A stretch of 64,000 nucleotides of DNA from Euglena gracilis. Its lineage: Eukaryota > Euglenida > Euglenophyceae > Euglenales. The notes beneath the pieces were generated by a model. The model was not told where the DNA came from and did not search any database. It worked only from the letters and a program-made list of their open reading frames with translations. Made by a program: the position numbers and the translations under genes. This document shows positions 52,756 through 64,000 of the stretch, one piece after another. Every line of letters begins with the position of its first letter. Position 1 is the first letter of the stretch. Location: the NCBI GenBank assembly GCA_039621445.1, contig CP154956.1, positions 52,710,015 through 52,774,014 of the forward strand. Reading direction: 5' to 3'.

Positions 52756-55700
52756 TCCCCGGGAAGGTGGCAGTATCTGCCTTGCAATGCCAATTTGCGA
52801 CTCGCGCTCGGATTGTAAAGGGCCTTAAGATGTCTCTTACCCAATCAGTAAATTCCATCTTATAGGCCTCAGGGTGGTATTCAGGCAACAAAAATGTAAC
52901 ATTTGGTCGGTTCGGCAGGCTTTGTGCCGAAAAAAGTGGGTAAATCACCCTGTCCCAATCGGAGTCTTGAAAAATGTGTGGCAACTTTGGCCTTGCCTGC
53001 TGACTCGACTGCGAGTCGGACAGCTGCGCTGTCAAGATGAAAATCTTTGGCGATTCCGCCTGTGCGGTAGCTGTGTACAGCTTTGAATTTCTTGAACTGG
53101 TAAAAATTGATTTGGGACTTATAGTCCTGCTTGAATTTGACCAGATGGTCTTCACTTTCTGGTAGGACTCTAGTCATACCGCCAGTGGCAGGTAACCAGA
53201 ATTCTGCCTGTAGGCAGTTGATGCAACAGACAGGTATGTCCTTATCATAATCATTTTCCGTCCAGCGGAAATTATCCACGGTGGTCCATGCCAATAGGCA
53301 TTCACCACAAACCAATGCTGCGCAATTGCGCACATATGCATCATGGTGGAAGCTTATGCTATCTGGGTTGCGTGTGCAGATATGCACTGCGGGCATGTCG
53401 TTTCGAGCCTATGGCATGCTGTACATAACCACAATAGTGGATCATTTTCCTGCACATCCAGGACGAAATTCCCTCCAAAATATTGTGCAAATACCCTTGG
53501 AGATTTCGCATTCCAAAACGTCAAGTGTGGCTGGTTGTAAAAACACCGGGTTGTTCCCGGTGGAACAAGGGCTTGATCCAATTGTTCAGCCAGGGGTCAC
53601 TGCCATTGCAGATCATATTGATCCTAGCCTTGCGAGTGTTGAGGGGGTCTACTCTGGACAGTACGTCCTCAGTCAAAAAAGGCTCATTGGCCTCGTGGGG
53701 GACATTTGACCGTATCGGTCTGATTGTGGGTTTGCGCTTAGCGCCTTCAGAGGTTGCAGCCACATAGCTGGCCATTGGTATTGTGGGCCTATGGCCTGTG
53801 CCAGAGCCATCTCCACCAGAAGATGGTGGCTCATCATCTCGCCGCTTTTCAGCTGGGTTGCAGCATTCGGCTGAAGATTTAGCCTTGGGCTTCATATGTT
53901 TGCCATATCGGCGTTCTTCCCGAGGGTCTGCCGGAGGCAGTGGTCTTTCCGCCGTTGGCGGTTTCGGGACTGCCGGTTTGGCAGGAGGTGGTTGCATTTC
54001 CGCCGTTGGCGGTGCTGTTGCGGCTGGTTTAGCTGCTGGGACATCCAACTCCATTGGAGTTGTAACCGTAGGCTGTACGGCTGTTGAGCTGCTATCTGCA
54101 TCAGTAACCCTTTAGATTTCGGGAGGGGAAGCGGCAGGTGAGCCGCGAGGGGTCAGCACTGCCGATACTGCCAAAATTGCCGCAGTGAAACCCTGCAGCA
54201 CACCACCTAAAACACCTGTAGGTATCATTGGTGATGCGACAGGTTCTGTCGGGGATGGTGCCGTTGGCACTACATGTAAGGAGAGGGGTGGTACCAGAGG
54301 TACCGGTGGCCGTTCGGCCTCAGATGTAGGAGATTCAGATTCGGAGGTGACATCTCCTTCAGAAGGAAGGGGTGTTCTGGAGCCCATTGAGGCTGGTGGA
54401 AGGGCTGGATGCTGCGGTTCATCCGCACATATTTCTTCCAAGCCTTCCATGCGGTCTTCACCGCTCTCTCCATCACTCTCCTCACTGCCCTCCACCGTTT
54501 CTGGTGAAGCAGCAGGGGCTGCTGGCTGTTCCGCTATAGCGGTGAGCACAGTGCGTGTTTGTATATAGCGGTCTGGGGAGAGGAGGTAGCGATAGAAGAT
54601 TGACTCTCCTGAAGTCCTTTAGGGACAAAAGGTTCTGCTGTAGCCGATAGGCTTGAACCCAGGTAACGCCGTCCACGCCCGAAGACGGGTGGTGGTGTCT
54701 CACCAGGAATTCCCTGGGGGACTGGCGTTGCCGGTTGCGGCTGAGTTGTGACTGATGTTGCCGGATGCGGCTGTGTTGAGCATTCAGATGGCGGAACTTC
54801 CGGAGCCGGTTGTGGCTTCGGGTGGGGTGCCTTTGGCACCTGCCTTTTCCGTAATCGGAAAAGATCCCATGGTTTCCTTTCTTCTTCAACCATCCTGTGG
54901 TTGAAGCGCAGGAGAGGTAGAGCCATGCCTAGCTCGTTCCGTCTGCCGCCTTGGAAAAACGGCTGGAACAGCGCTCTATCGAGCATATCGCCGAATCGGT
55001 GTTTGACATAATCGTCTATGCTTTCCTTCTCGAACCGGGGTCTGATGGGGACATAGTCCGGGGGAATCTCCCTATCGGGATTGAGATAATAATATATCTC
55101 CATGATCTGGCAGGTCCAAGCCCTGAACCAGAACTGCTGCAAATACAGCAGGAGCTGACGGTGGTTGCGTCGCCCGTTCGAGCTTTGGTGAACATCCTTT
55201 GGATTTCTGCAAAGGTGCAGGAGCATGATGCGCTTTGGCGCTGCCTGTGGGACATTGGCCTGTTGGCCTTCCTCGTCCTGGCCTTCGGCCTGTGTTTGAG
55301 TACTGCGTACTCCAAATCCCCAGAAGTCCACTGCAAACTTTTCGTAGCAGTGAGAGGATCGGACGATATACGTCTGGGGGAAGCGGAGGTCAATATCGAC
55401 CTCTTCAAAGTGATAGGCATATTGCCAGTGGTAGAAGACTTGCAGATTGCTGCAGAACATGTTTCCCGCCAATTTGGCTATATTTTCAGGTAGTGGGTAG
55501 AACTCCCACTCCGGGCCTTTTGGGCCTACACTGCGAATGCAGTCGAATAACTGCCGTAGCAGGTCTTTACCTGTGTTGTATCGGTCTTCCCGACCACAAT
55601 CCAGGTAAGGATAGCCACAGGAGTTCAGGAATCTGCCGAAATTTTGGGTGGGGTATCCCGCCCAGAACCAAACGTGCCAGAATCCCGGCAAACCGTCCAA

Positions 55701-58107
55701 TATCGGACCGAGGATGGGATTGCCTTCAAAGGCATATAAAGTTCCATCATGGTGGAAATCACAATTTCGCTCCGTATAGAGCTGTCTGGCACAGTCACGA
55801 CCGGGGAGGCGACCAGTATGGGAAGGCTAAGTTCATTTTGGAACTTCCGCATGGCCTCGAATGCGAGGTCATGGATGCTCTGGATGTGCTCGAAAAGAGC
55901 TTCCATGTCGTCTTCATAAACGTTCCGGTATTGGCCTTTCTGGCCTTTGCCATGGCCTTTTTGGCCTGCAGTAGGTGCTCGTTTGGGAGCACTTTTGGCT
56001 TTACCCTTGCCGGATCGGGCTTCCCATCGGGCAATCTCTTCTCTGGCTTGTTTCCAAGCATCAGGACAGAGATTGGATGCAAAACGGGGGCCTAAAAATG
56101 CAGGATTCATATCGCTTGTTCGTCCAAGCAAATCCTGTGGGGCATAAGCCAGTTTGGGTGCTGGGTATGCTGCAGGTTGATCCTGCATATCCGCCAATAG
56201 CGGTGGATTATTGTCAGGGAGGGGTTCGCCTCTAGGCGGATCGATGTAGGTGGGTTTGCGGACACTTTCGCGAGTATCGTCAAGAATTTTCTGTACTCGT
56301 GCAAGCTCCGCAGTTTCATGCTCGATTTCTGCCCTATGGGCTCTTTGGGCCAGTTCGGCTTGTTCGAGCTGTTGCTGGGTGGGTTCGGGAACAGGCAGTA
56401 CATCGGTGGTGGCCTGTTGGCCTGGAGGTACTGGTGCCTCCTGGGTTGGCGCCATTACTGCTGTTACAGGCTGTGGCGCCGTTGGCGCTGCTACAGACTG
56501 TGACGCGGTTGGCGCTGCTGCAACTGCCGGCGCTGCTGCTTTTGCTGGCACCGGTCTGGAGCTCCAGGGCCCACGGTCTGCAGAACGCAGATATGCGTCA
56601 CAGCCGTACAGGCCAGCAGACCTGGGGAAACGAGGTAGGCCAGAATCTTCGTCCCCAATGGGGAGACCGAAACCCCCAGCCCCTGCCCCAGCCCCAGCCA
56701 GACAGGCTACCCCTGCACAGCAACGTCGGGCATCGGGTGGCCAACAGGCCGCACCCCCTCCCGTACCCGTACCGTTTGCTGGGTAGTACTGGATGGCTTG
56801 CTGAAGTGATGTGAAGCAGGGTTCTGGAAGAGGTTCATGTACCGTTTGTACACCCCCTTCCACAGCCATACGGCCTTCGGCCTCGGCCTGCTCCACATCC
56901 TCAGCCCAGGATCCAGGTTCCTGAGCCACCGGCATATCCCGTTGTACGGGTAACTGACTTCCAGCTTCCAAATGGGCTGGATATGGAAATGGCGGTAGTG
57001 CCGTTGACGATTGCGTCGTTGGCTGATACGCGTATTGCGTTGGTGGTTCCCGATATTCGGGGGGTGGCGGTCTTGGCGTACGAGGAGGGGACTGTGTATC
57101 GCGAAAAATTCGCGATGGCTGCACCATTGGTGCTGGGATATCTCCTGCCTCGCTTTCCGCCACTGGAGGGCTATGCTCCCGCATATATTCGGTGAATGCA
57201 CCTGTGTGATGACAAATTCGCGGCATCGGCAGTACCTGGAAACCCAGTGTACGCATGCTGACATCAGGGGGATATTCACCAGGCATGAAGTACACTTTCC
57301 CTAATAAGAGTTTGGCCACAAGCGCACCATTCTGCAATAGGCCTACTGGCCAGGCCCAAAATCTGACGACAGTGGGTATCCCACATCACTCGTAAGTAGG
57401 AGTCTGCTCTTTCGAGTGCGCTAACGCGCAGGGCAGTCCGCAGGGTTTTCTCTGCGAGATTCACCATTTCGGCGGTCAATGCGTGGTATGGCACTGTTGG
57501 TGCTGGCTGGGGCGTCTCATGCGCCGCAGGGATCGCATAAGGGGATATGCTACTGCTGCTGACCGCGGTCTGAGCCGCAGGCTCCCGACCGGGTTGAGCC
57601 ACAGGGGGGGGCATCGCCTGTACGGCGTGTACCTGGTGCGGGACACCCTGTACGGGTTGAGATTGGAGTTGTGTTTGGGGTTGTTGAGTCATAACGTACT
57701 GTGGTGTATACAGGATGGGAGGTGAGGGACCAGGCATGGCGTAATGCGCCTGCTCCATTGGAGGTGCCTGTCCCTGCCTCGCATACTGTTGTTGTTCCAC
57801 TGGATCTTGGTGTACCTGTTGAGGGTGCGTTTGTTCCATTGGAACTTGATATGCCTGTTGAGGCTGCGCCGCATATGCAGCTCCCATTGGCACAGGGCCG
57901 CGTGAGCGACTGATGGCGGTTGCGCCTGAGAGGGGGGCGGCATTTGTGCCTGAGAGGGGGCTGACATATGTGACTGAGAGGGGTATGGCATTTGTGCCTG
58001 AACCATTTGAGGGGGGGGTGGCATTTGTGCCTGAGTCGCATAAGCAGCTGGAGGGGGTTTATATGCCGCATATGCGGGCGCCCCTTGGGCTGGGGGTGCC
58101 GCCGCAT
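52756..58107 (-). pseudogene. Third ORF of gypsy B, degenerate
   Basis: Homologous to the gypsy A third ORF and in the same place after the chromodomain, but split into about eight frame pieces (57893-57276, 57337-55625, 55700-54534, 54549-54112, 54054-53521, 53581-53354, 53396-52881, 53155-52756). Conserved blocks: LRVMWDTHCRQILGLA; LPGFWHVWFWAGY; KFAVDFWGFGVRS; GRRNHRQLLLYLQQFWFRAW; and the C-terminal Cys module (CTAC, HIC, FHH, CGEC, CINC, WLPATGG). Linkers differ greatly. The last ~110 codons are missing at the 52755 breakpoint. Confidence 0.9.
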
Positions 58108-58153
58108 AGGCGTGTTGGGGGTAGGGAGGGATGAAAAGGCCTATAGGCCGATT

Positions 58154-58552
58154 TCAAAAATTATTCACAGAAATGTCTATGTTATTTCTTTTATTCCACA
58201 GTTTCCAGTGCTGTTGGACATAACCAATAAAACTGGAGGCTGGCTCCCAGATATCCTCCTCTGGCCCATAGCCTTTCCACCTGACCTTCCAGTAATGGAC
58301 TCCCCGATCAATTTTGTGATCGAGAATTTGGTCTACCACAAAATCGTCTGTTTCGGGTAACTTGGAACGGGGCTTGAAATAAAGGCACGGTAGTGCTTTG
58401 CCATTAGGCGGGGAAAGGTATGGCTTGAAATCATCCATGTGAACATCCTCGATCCCGTTGGACAGTGCCACCCTATAGCGGCCACTGTTACCAACGCGTT
58501 CGAGAATTTCACAGGGCCCGAGCCAGAGGGGGTCTAGCTTGGAAGCCTGCAT
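58154..58552 (-). CDS. Integrase C-terminus and chromodomain of gypsy B
   Basis: An intact 132-codon frame: PLWLGPCEILERVG (integrase C-terminal domain), [12 protein letters not shown], then chromodomain FVVDQILDHKI...[18 protein letters not shown]. It shows the unbroken junction that gypsy A has lost. It is an internal piece of a polyprotein, so the ATG used as start is arbitrary. Confidence 0.9.
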   Translation of the reverse strand: MQASKLDPLWLGPCEILERVGNSGRYRVALSNGIEDVHMDDFKPYLSPPNGKALPCLYFKPRSKLPETDDFVVDQILDHKIDRGVHYWKVRWKGYGPEEDIWEPASSFIGYVQQHWKLWNKRNNIDISVNNF

Positions 58553-61160
58553 ACGGATTCGGCTATTCCGAACCCATACGCGATCACCAGCACTACAGCC
58601 AGGTGATTTGAATTCTTGTAAAAATTTATTTCTCTTTTGACAATGGATATCAGTAATGCGTTTCTGAACTGTAGTTCTGAGAGACTCTACCTCAGAGAAC
58701 CATGTCTCACAGGTTACGCTACTTCGAGCTGGTCTCTCTGTTGGTATATCACCAATCGCTGGCGGGTGTCGCCCAAAAACAATTTTTATATGGGGAGTGC
58801 TGTAAAACTAGACCCGGTAGGGTGTTTATATAAAAGAGGGACCATGGCAAAACCTAGACCTAGGCCTGGCGCGAGTCAGCTAGTGAGAGGCGGAGCATAT
58901 TTACAACAGCCTTCACTGCTGCCTCGGCGCGGCCACTGCCCTTCGGGCGATATATAATGGAAAAGTCCTGTTCGATTCCCAGTAAACCACATAGGGTTGT
59001 GAAGAATCGGGAAGAGATCAAATGATCTTGATCACTGACAATCGCGAATGCATATCTTTCTCTTTCAGGGTTGTACAATACCTGCGACCCACCAAAGAAA
59101 GAAGTTTGGGTGTCCCAGGGTGACCTTGGTTGTGATAACACAGAAGTACTTCATCAACCAAGTCATGGGGTATGCAATATTTATATCCCGCATCATCGCG
59201 GTAAACCAACCGTAAAGGGGAAAGGGAATAGTTATGTACAACCTCTGCCATTGCGCAGTCTGTGCACTATCGTGCTATATACAGGGTCATGGGAATAATC
59301 CCATTCGCGAAAAAAGAGGGGGGAAGGAGATTCAGATCGCGTAATGCGACGGGGGCCAGGTGTGCGGCCTCGCCGCCTTCTCCCCCGTATTGGAGAGACC
59401 GGCAACAAACAAAAAAGTCGATGAAACGGGAAAAGAATCCAACATATCGTCGGCTGCGTCATATCGACGTGCATATTCATCAGCCTCTTGGCTGCCATGA
59501 AAGGTGGCATCACCTTCATCCGGGTTACCGGGGTAATGCCAGGTTGCTCGACTAAGCGGGTCTGCTACTTTCTGTGTATGGCCAGGGGTATATACAACCA
59601 CTAGGTTGAATTGGCTCAAAAATTCATGCCATCGGCATCTTCGGCCTACAGATGACATAGCTTTATTCAGATCCTCGGTCTACCAGTGTTGAAGACTCTC
59701 ATCGTCAGTCAACACCAGTATTTGCACCAAGGAACTGGCGACCCAACTACGGAATTTTTTGCAAAATAATTACGATTGCGTACGTTTTCTTCTCACGGAT
59801 ACTCCATTTGACTTGGCCTTTGCCATCTTCACCTTGTAGCTTTCTACTGAAGAATGCTACAGGGCGTAATTCGTTAGCCGCGTTATGCTGCCTTAGAACA
59901 CCGCCTACAGCATAATCGCCGCTATCGACTTCTAGCACATAAGGCTTGTAGGGACCCGCGATGTCGAGTACGACATTTTCAAGCAGTAGCTTTTTAATGC
60001 TCTCTAGAGCTTCACGCATATCTGCGTCCCATTTGATTTTGGTATTTTCGGGTGCGCGATTTTTGAGTTGCCTCGATAGAGGCTCCGCGATTTTAGCGAA
60101 ATCCTTCATGTAAATCGCGTAATATTGGGCTAATCCCAAAAAACCTTTTAAATGGGTCAAAGCCGGCAGTCAAAAAAAAACAAAAAAACAAAAAAAGGGT
60201 TTTTTTTGGTTTTTTTGTGTTTTTTTTAAAAAAAACAAAAAAACGCCAGCGGGGGTATGGTGAAAAAAATTTTCATTTTTTTTGGGCAGTTCCCAACATG
60301 ATCTTGGAATTGTTGCATTATTTTCTGTCACTTTTATAGCTATTTTCTCAACCAACCTCTTTTGCCCATGCTTCAAAGGTCAATACAAAACCGAGGAAAG
60401 GGGGGTTTGCATGTTTGTGGTGTTTTTTTTTGTTTTTTTTCCGTTGCTGGCGACTTGGCGCTTGATTCGGCCGGTTTTTTTTTAAAAAAAACCGTTTTTT
60501 TTTGCCGTTTTTTTTCAAAAAAACACTTTTTTTGTTTTTTTTTAAAAAAACAAAAAAAACGCCAGCTCTGAAATTGGTGATGGTCTTGATGACCTCAGGT
60601 GTCCATTTCTTAATGGCACCTAGTTTGCTAGTCGCCGCTCCGCGTTGGCCATAATTAAGAATGTGACCGCGAAACTTTATCGTTTCGCGAAATAAGTGCA
60701 TTTTAGCTCCTTTGACAAAAAGTCTGTGTTTGAGAAATGCGGCTAATACCGCGCGAACATCATGACAGTGAATGTCGAGAATATTCTCGTGTGTACCAAC
60801 CAAGGAGGGGGGGTACCAACCAAAACATCATCAATGTACACCAGCGCAAACGGTAAATCCCGTAAGACCCATTGGATCATGCGCTGAAACATTGCTGGTC
60901 CATTCTTAACACCCATTGGCAAAACCGTCCATTGGTAAACACCTTTGGATGTTACAAAAGCCGTATAGGCTTGCGAATCGGGATCCAGATGCATTTGGTG
61001 GAAACCATCCTCCAGGTCGAAAATTGAACACAAGCGGTTATCCGCTTGTATTGTGATGAGGTCCTCTATTAGAGGTAACGGGAATGGGTCATCCTTAGTT
61101 TGCAAATTTAGGTACCGATAATCCAGTACCAGCCTCCACTTTTTCTGACCTGATGGGTCT
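58553..61160 (-). pseudogene. RT, RNase H and integrase remnants of gypsy B
   Basis: Right-hand copy of 1-2495, with an extra 193 bp (58553-58745) of integrase C-terminal sequence not in the window on the left side. The same integrase deletion is seen between the zinc domain (59251-59018) and IVSDQDHL (59141-58860), and the same stops after SLADSRQA. RT YIDD lies in 61105-60743. Confidence 0.9.
60158..60570. mobile_element. hAT-like MITE in the gypsy B RT (short poly-T form)
   Basis: Ends CAAAGCCGGC and GCCAGCTCTG, flanked by AAATGGGT (60150-60157) and AAATTGGT (60571-60578). It is about 80 bp shorter than its partner at 1413-1904, the difference being the T tract. Confidence 0.65.
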
Positions 61161-61784
61161 GGTGACGACCTTTTGAGGTCGACCGCCGGGCGGCAGAGTT
61201 TTTCCTTTTTAGAAGGCCTTTTTAAGGGCGGTTTAGCTCTAATTTTAAGGCTTTCTAAAGATTTCCATTAAAACTCCCTCTCCTAGGGCACCCATGGTTT
61301 GGTTGTGCAAGGAGAGAGATTGAGTGATGCTAGGTATTCCCAAATGGTGATTTTGGGTTTATTTAGCACATTTTAAGCTTTTTATGCATTTTTCCTTTGG
61401 TTTTAAGGGAAAATACTGGATTTGGTGAGAGCGCTTGCAAGCGCTTGGAACAGAATTTTAAGAGATTGGCGCCTGAGTTCCTGGAGTTTTTGCAGGGGTT
61501 TGCAAAGCTCAATAATGATGGAATTCAGCATAATTTATCAAAATCAAGGGAGGAAACCTTGATTTTGACTTGGGTTGGTTGATTTTGATGCAATGGGCAA
61601 GAATTTGGGATTTGAGAGCGCTTAGGAATCAGCGCACTCAATCCGAAATTTAACTGCCCATCAAGGGCATCAAAATCATATTTTCTCTCACAGCGTTTTC
61701 CTCTTTTTACCCCTTGGCATTGTCAATTGTTGCAATTACAAACAATTATCATTGTGAATTCAAGTGTTGGAATTACATTTACAA
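61161..61784. other. Leader of the gag-like region, right copy
   Basis: Equivalent to 2496-3118; non-coding. Confidence 0.4.
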
Positions 61785-64000
61785 ATGGACAGTCCAATTG
61801 AGAACAACCAATCATTTGAAGAAGGTGAGATTTGTCTTCCCCCCACCTCATCTGTGGGAGAAGGGGCAGGGGGGTGGGACTCTTCAACTCAGGCAACCAC
61901 AGGCCAAATTTCACCCCAAAACCCCCTTTTTGGCCCAGAAACTGTGAGAAATGACACCCAGGGGCGGTGCTGGCTCTCACTGGTTCAGCTGAGCAGGGAC
62001 GGGTTGAAACCCCAAAGGCACCACCCTTGGAGATCCCAGTGACACCCCCCTCAGGGGTCGAGGAGGGTCCACTTGGAAGTTTCTCCTTGGAAATGATGGC
62101 CCAGTTTCGGCCACAGGGGAGTGCAGAATGGGAAAAAATTTCTGACACAAGTCGGCTCGAGGAGCCAAAAAACGATCCTACACCGGAAACTGGCCCGGGG
62201 CGGGGCTTTCCGCTTCACCCCAGTGCTGCCGGGGGACATGGCAGCACGGGTGTGAAACATGGTAAGCAGAGGTTGATCCTTCAGCCTTCAGTCGGAAATT
62301 TTGGGTTGGAAATCCCTGCTCAGAATGTTTTTTTTGATTATCAGCCAATGGCTCAATCTCAGGTGGTAAATCTGACAATTGGAGTTTCGGGGAACAGGGA
62401 TTTGGGACCCGAAACCAGTTTGGCTGGACTCAGAAACCCCACAAATATGGGACAGATGTTGGAATTTCAGGGTGGGGATGGCCAGGTTGTCATTTCCAAC
62501 CAACCGTGTTTTCGAGAGCCTTTTTCAGGGGTTTTGCCTTTGCAAAATATGTGGTACGGTTTTGTGCTGCATGAGTTGCAACCTCTCCCAGACTTTTCAT
62601 GGGTGCAAAATTTACGGAATCTGCCATCCTTACCCGCTTTTGCATTGCCTTTGCCTCCAGCTCAACCAGTTTCTTCAACACCAGCCCAAGGGCCGGTGGC
62701 ACTTTTGCAGTTTTCCCAACCATCCCAGGTAGATGGGCTGGCGAATGAAACGGGAAGTGCCTCGGCAGGGCAGTGGGGTGACAACCCCAGCCCGGTTTTC
62801 TTTGAAAGCAAGCACAGGTCAATGTGATGGGCTTAAATAATAACAATAACTGGGACAGCAACGAACGGGTCAGAGCAGAAGTGGAGCAGGCAGAGGAAAA
62901 CCCGAAGGACCAGCCCAGTTCCACTTCTACTCGACGACCCCGAACACCAGCTTCATGAAGTTCAGCAAAAACGGCTGCACCGTGAGGTTTATCACGGTCA
63001 GCCAGCAGCTGCTGCAGCCCCCCAGCCTCCTCATATTTTCATCGAGGGGGGTGAGGAGGAGGTCCAACCCCCAGTCTATGAAAGTTCTGAAGCCACCCCC
63101 AGGGGGGGTTCACAAAATCAGGGATTTGAAGACCCCTGGGGGCCATTTTTACAAAGTAACAGAGACCTCCAGTGGACTGTGCAGCACCTGACTTTTCGGT
63201 TTTGGCTTTGGAAAAAGCCAACGAAGAGTGGGTTCTGCAGCAGCAGCAGCAACAACCCCCTGCAGTCGACATCCACCTGGTGGAGCACATGGCTGCACGA
63301 ATCGAAGAAACAACCAGGGCTGACTGCCTGCATATTTTTGAACTTTTTGAGAAAAAATGTCAGGCCCAGGTGCAAATTTCTGTTCAAAAAATTGACGCAC
63401 AGGCACTTGAACTTTTTGTCGGGCAGGAAAAAAGTTTTGAGGAAAAACTGGCCCAGCAGTTTTCTTCGAGCCGTGATCAGTTTTGGGCCCTGAGGCAGGA
63501 ATTTTTACGAATTTTGGACAGCCTGCCACAGGAAATTTTGAAACAAGTGCAAAATCAGGTGGCTGCCTTACCGATTAGGGATCTCGTGCTTGAAAATTTT
63601 CAGCGGTTTGCTGAGAATTTTAAAGCCGCCCAGCCAGCTCAGGGGGGGGAGGCAGAAACACTCCAAGAGCTGGCCGTTGTCACTGCCAAAATCGTTGAAG
63701 TTCAGGCTGACCTGGTGTCGCTGCGAGGTACGGTCCAGGGCCAGCTCAGCAGCTTCAGCAGGTCGCTGATTATGTTCGCCAGCTGGGTGAACAAAATTCA
63801 GCGATGAATACAGCCCTCCGTGGTTTTGGTGGGGGTATTCAAAAACTGCACCAGAATATTTCAGATGAAGTTGAGAAATGACACTCAGAAATGCAAAAAC
63901 TGTTGACGGATTGTCAGCAGAATTTTCAGAGTGTTTATCAGCAGATTTTTTCCCAGGAGAAAAAATTTGGTGGGCTGGTGGAGGAATTAAGGCAGGGACT
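61785..64000 (+). pseudogene. Degenerate gag-like region, right copy (runs off the window)
   Basis: Equivalent to 3119-5336. The frame break between its first two pieces near 61966 is shared. In contrast, the coiled-coil piece (63172-63807) is one continuous frame here, because a G-run near 63645 is 2 bases shorter than at 4977-4985. The difference shows that some frameshifts in the left copy are homopolymer-length changes. Confidence 0.6.

Larger units (their letters stand above)
52756..61160 (-). mobile_element. Gypsy B: decayed relative of gypsy A
   Basis: RT (61160-60579), MITE insertion, RT/RNase H (60160-59332), integrase remnants (59251-58553), chromodomain (58552-58154) and third ORF (58107-52756) follow the same order as gypsy A. 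Gag, protease and the Dam-like block are missing, the 5' side being cut at 61160 by the gag-like region. Its right part equals 1-2495. Confidence 0.88.
58746..64000. repeat. Right copy of the ~5.3-kb direct duplication
   Basis: Matches 1-5336 and continues past the window end. See the left copy for the list of differences. Confidence 0.95.

Overview
The window is eukaryotic nuclear DNA made almost entirely of transposable elements, satellites and their wreckage. The signs are two retrotransposon orders (a chromodomain Ty3/gypsy element and a tyrosine-recombinase DIRS/Ngaro-type element), several small terminal-inverted-repeat elements, and extreme G/C and A/T homopolymers. No rRNA, tRNA, bacterial operon or complete host gene was recognised. 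A microbial eukaryote or alga is plausible, but nothing here fixes the lineage.

Layout. 1-2495 (-) is a broken gypsy pol ('gypsy B-prime'), carrying a hAT-like MITE in its RT. 2496-7538 (+) is a long broken gag-like region of another retroelement, interrupted by a 344-bp dispersed repeat. About 7539-8886 is copy 1 of a 1.26-kb terminal-inverted-repeat element with an internal G-rich minisatellite; a run of Ns replaces most of its left arm. 8890-17600 is satellites (161-bp, about 220-bp and 38-bp units, microsatellites), a hexanucleotide fold-back element and low-complexity DNA, with one candidate host exon near 15.7 kb. 17443-29620 is inverted and direct duplications: a 1,128-bp inverted repeat (18045-19172 / 21623-22750), two more copies of the 1.26-kb element, arrays of a GGTTGGAAATTTTGG minisatellite, and two further MITE-like elements. 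31200-35549 (-) is a DIRS-like element (ORF1, RT-RNase H-Dam-like methyltransferase, tyrosine recombinase) broken only at G/C homopolymers.

36371-51407 (-) is 'gypsy A', the best-preserved element. In transcription order it has gag with two zinc knuckles and an SR-rich tail; protease, a Dam-like domain and RT; RNase H, a DD35E integrase and a chromodomain; and then a very large third ORF of about 1,975 codons. Its 5' end runs straight into a 2.5-kb palindrome (50182-52706), where the 5' LTR would be expected. 52756-61160 (-) is a second, decayed element ('gypsy B') with the same order, including a broken homologue of the third ORF. 61160-64000 repeats 2496-5336.

The ends of the window (1-5336 and 58746-64000) are nearly identical direct repeats, which implies a duplication with a period of about 58.7 kb, or an assembly feature.

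The main candidate for something undescribed is the gypsy lineage itself: a chromovirus-like element with a Dam-like domain between protease and RT and a conserved, zinc-finger-bearing third ORF of about 2,000 aa in the env position. It is present in two diverged copies whose conserved blocks suggest past selection on the protein.
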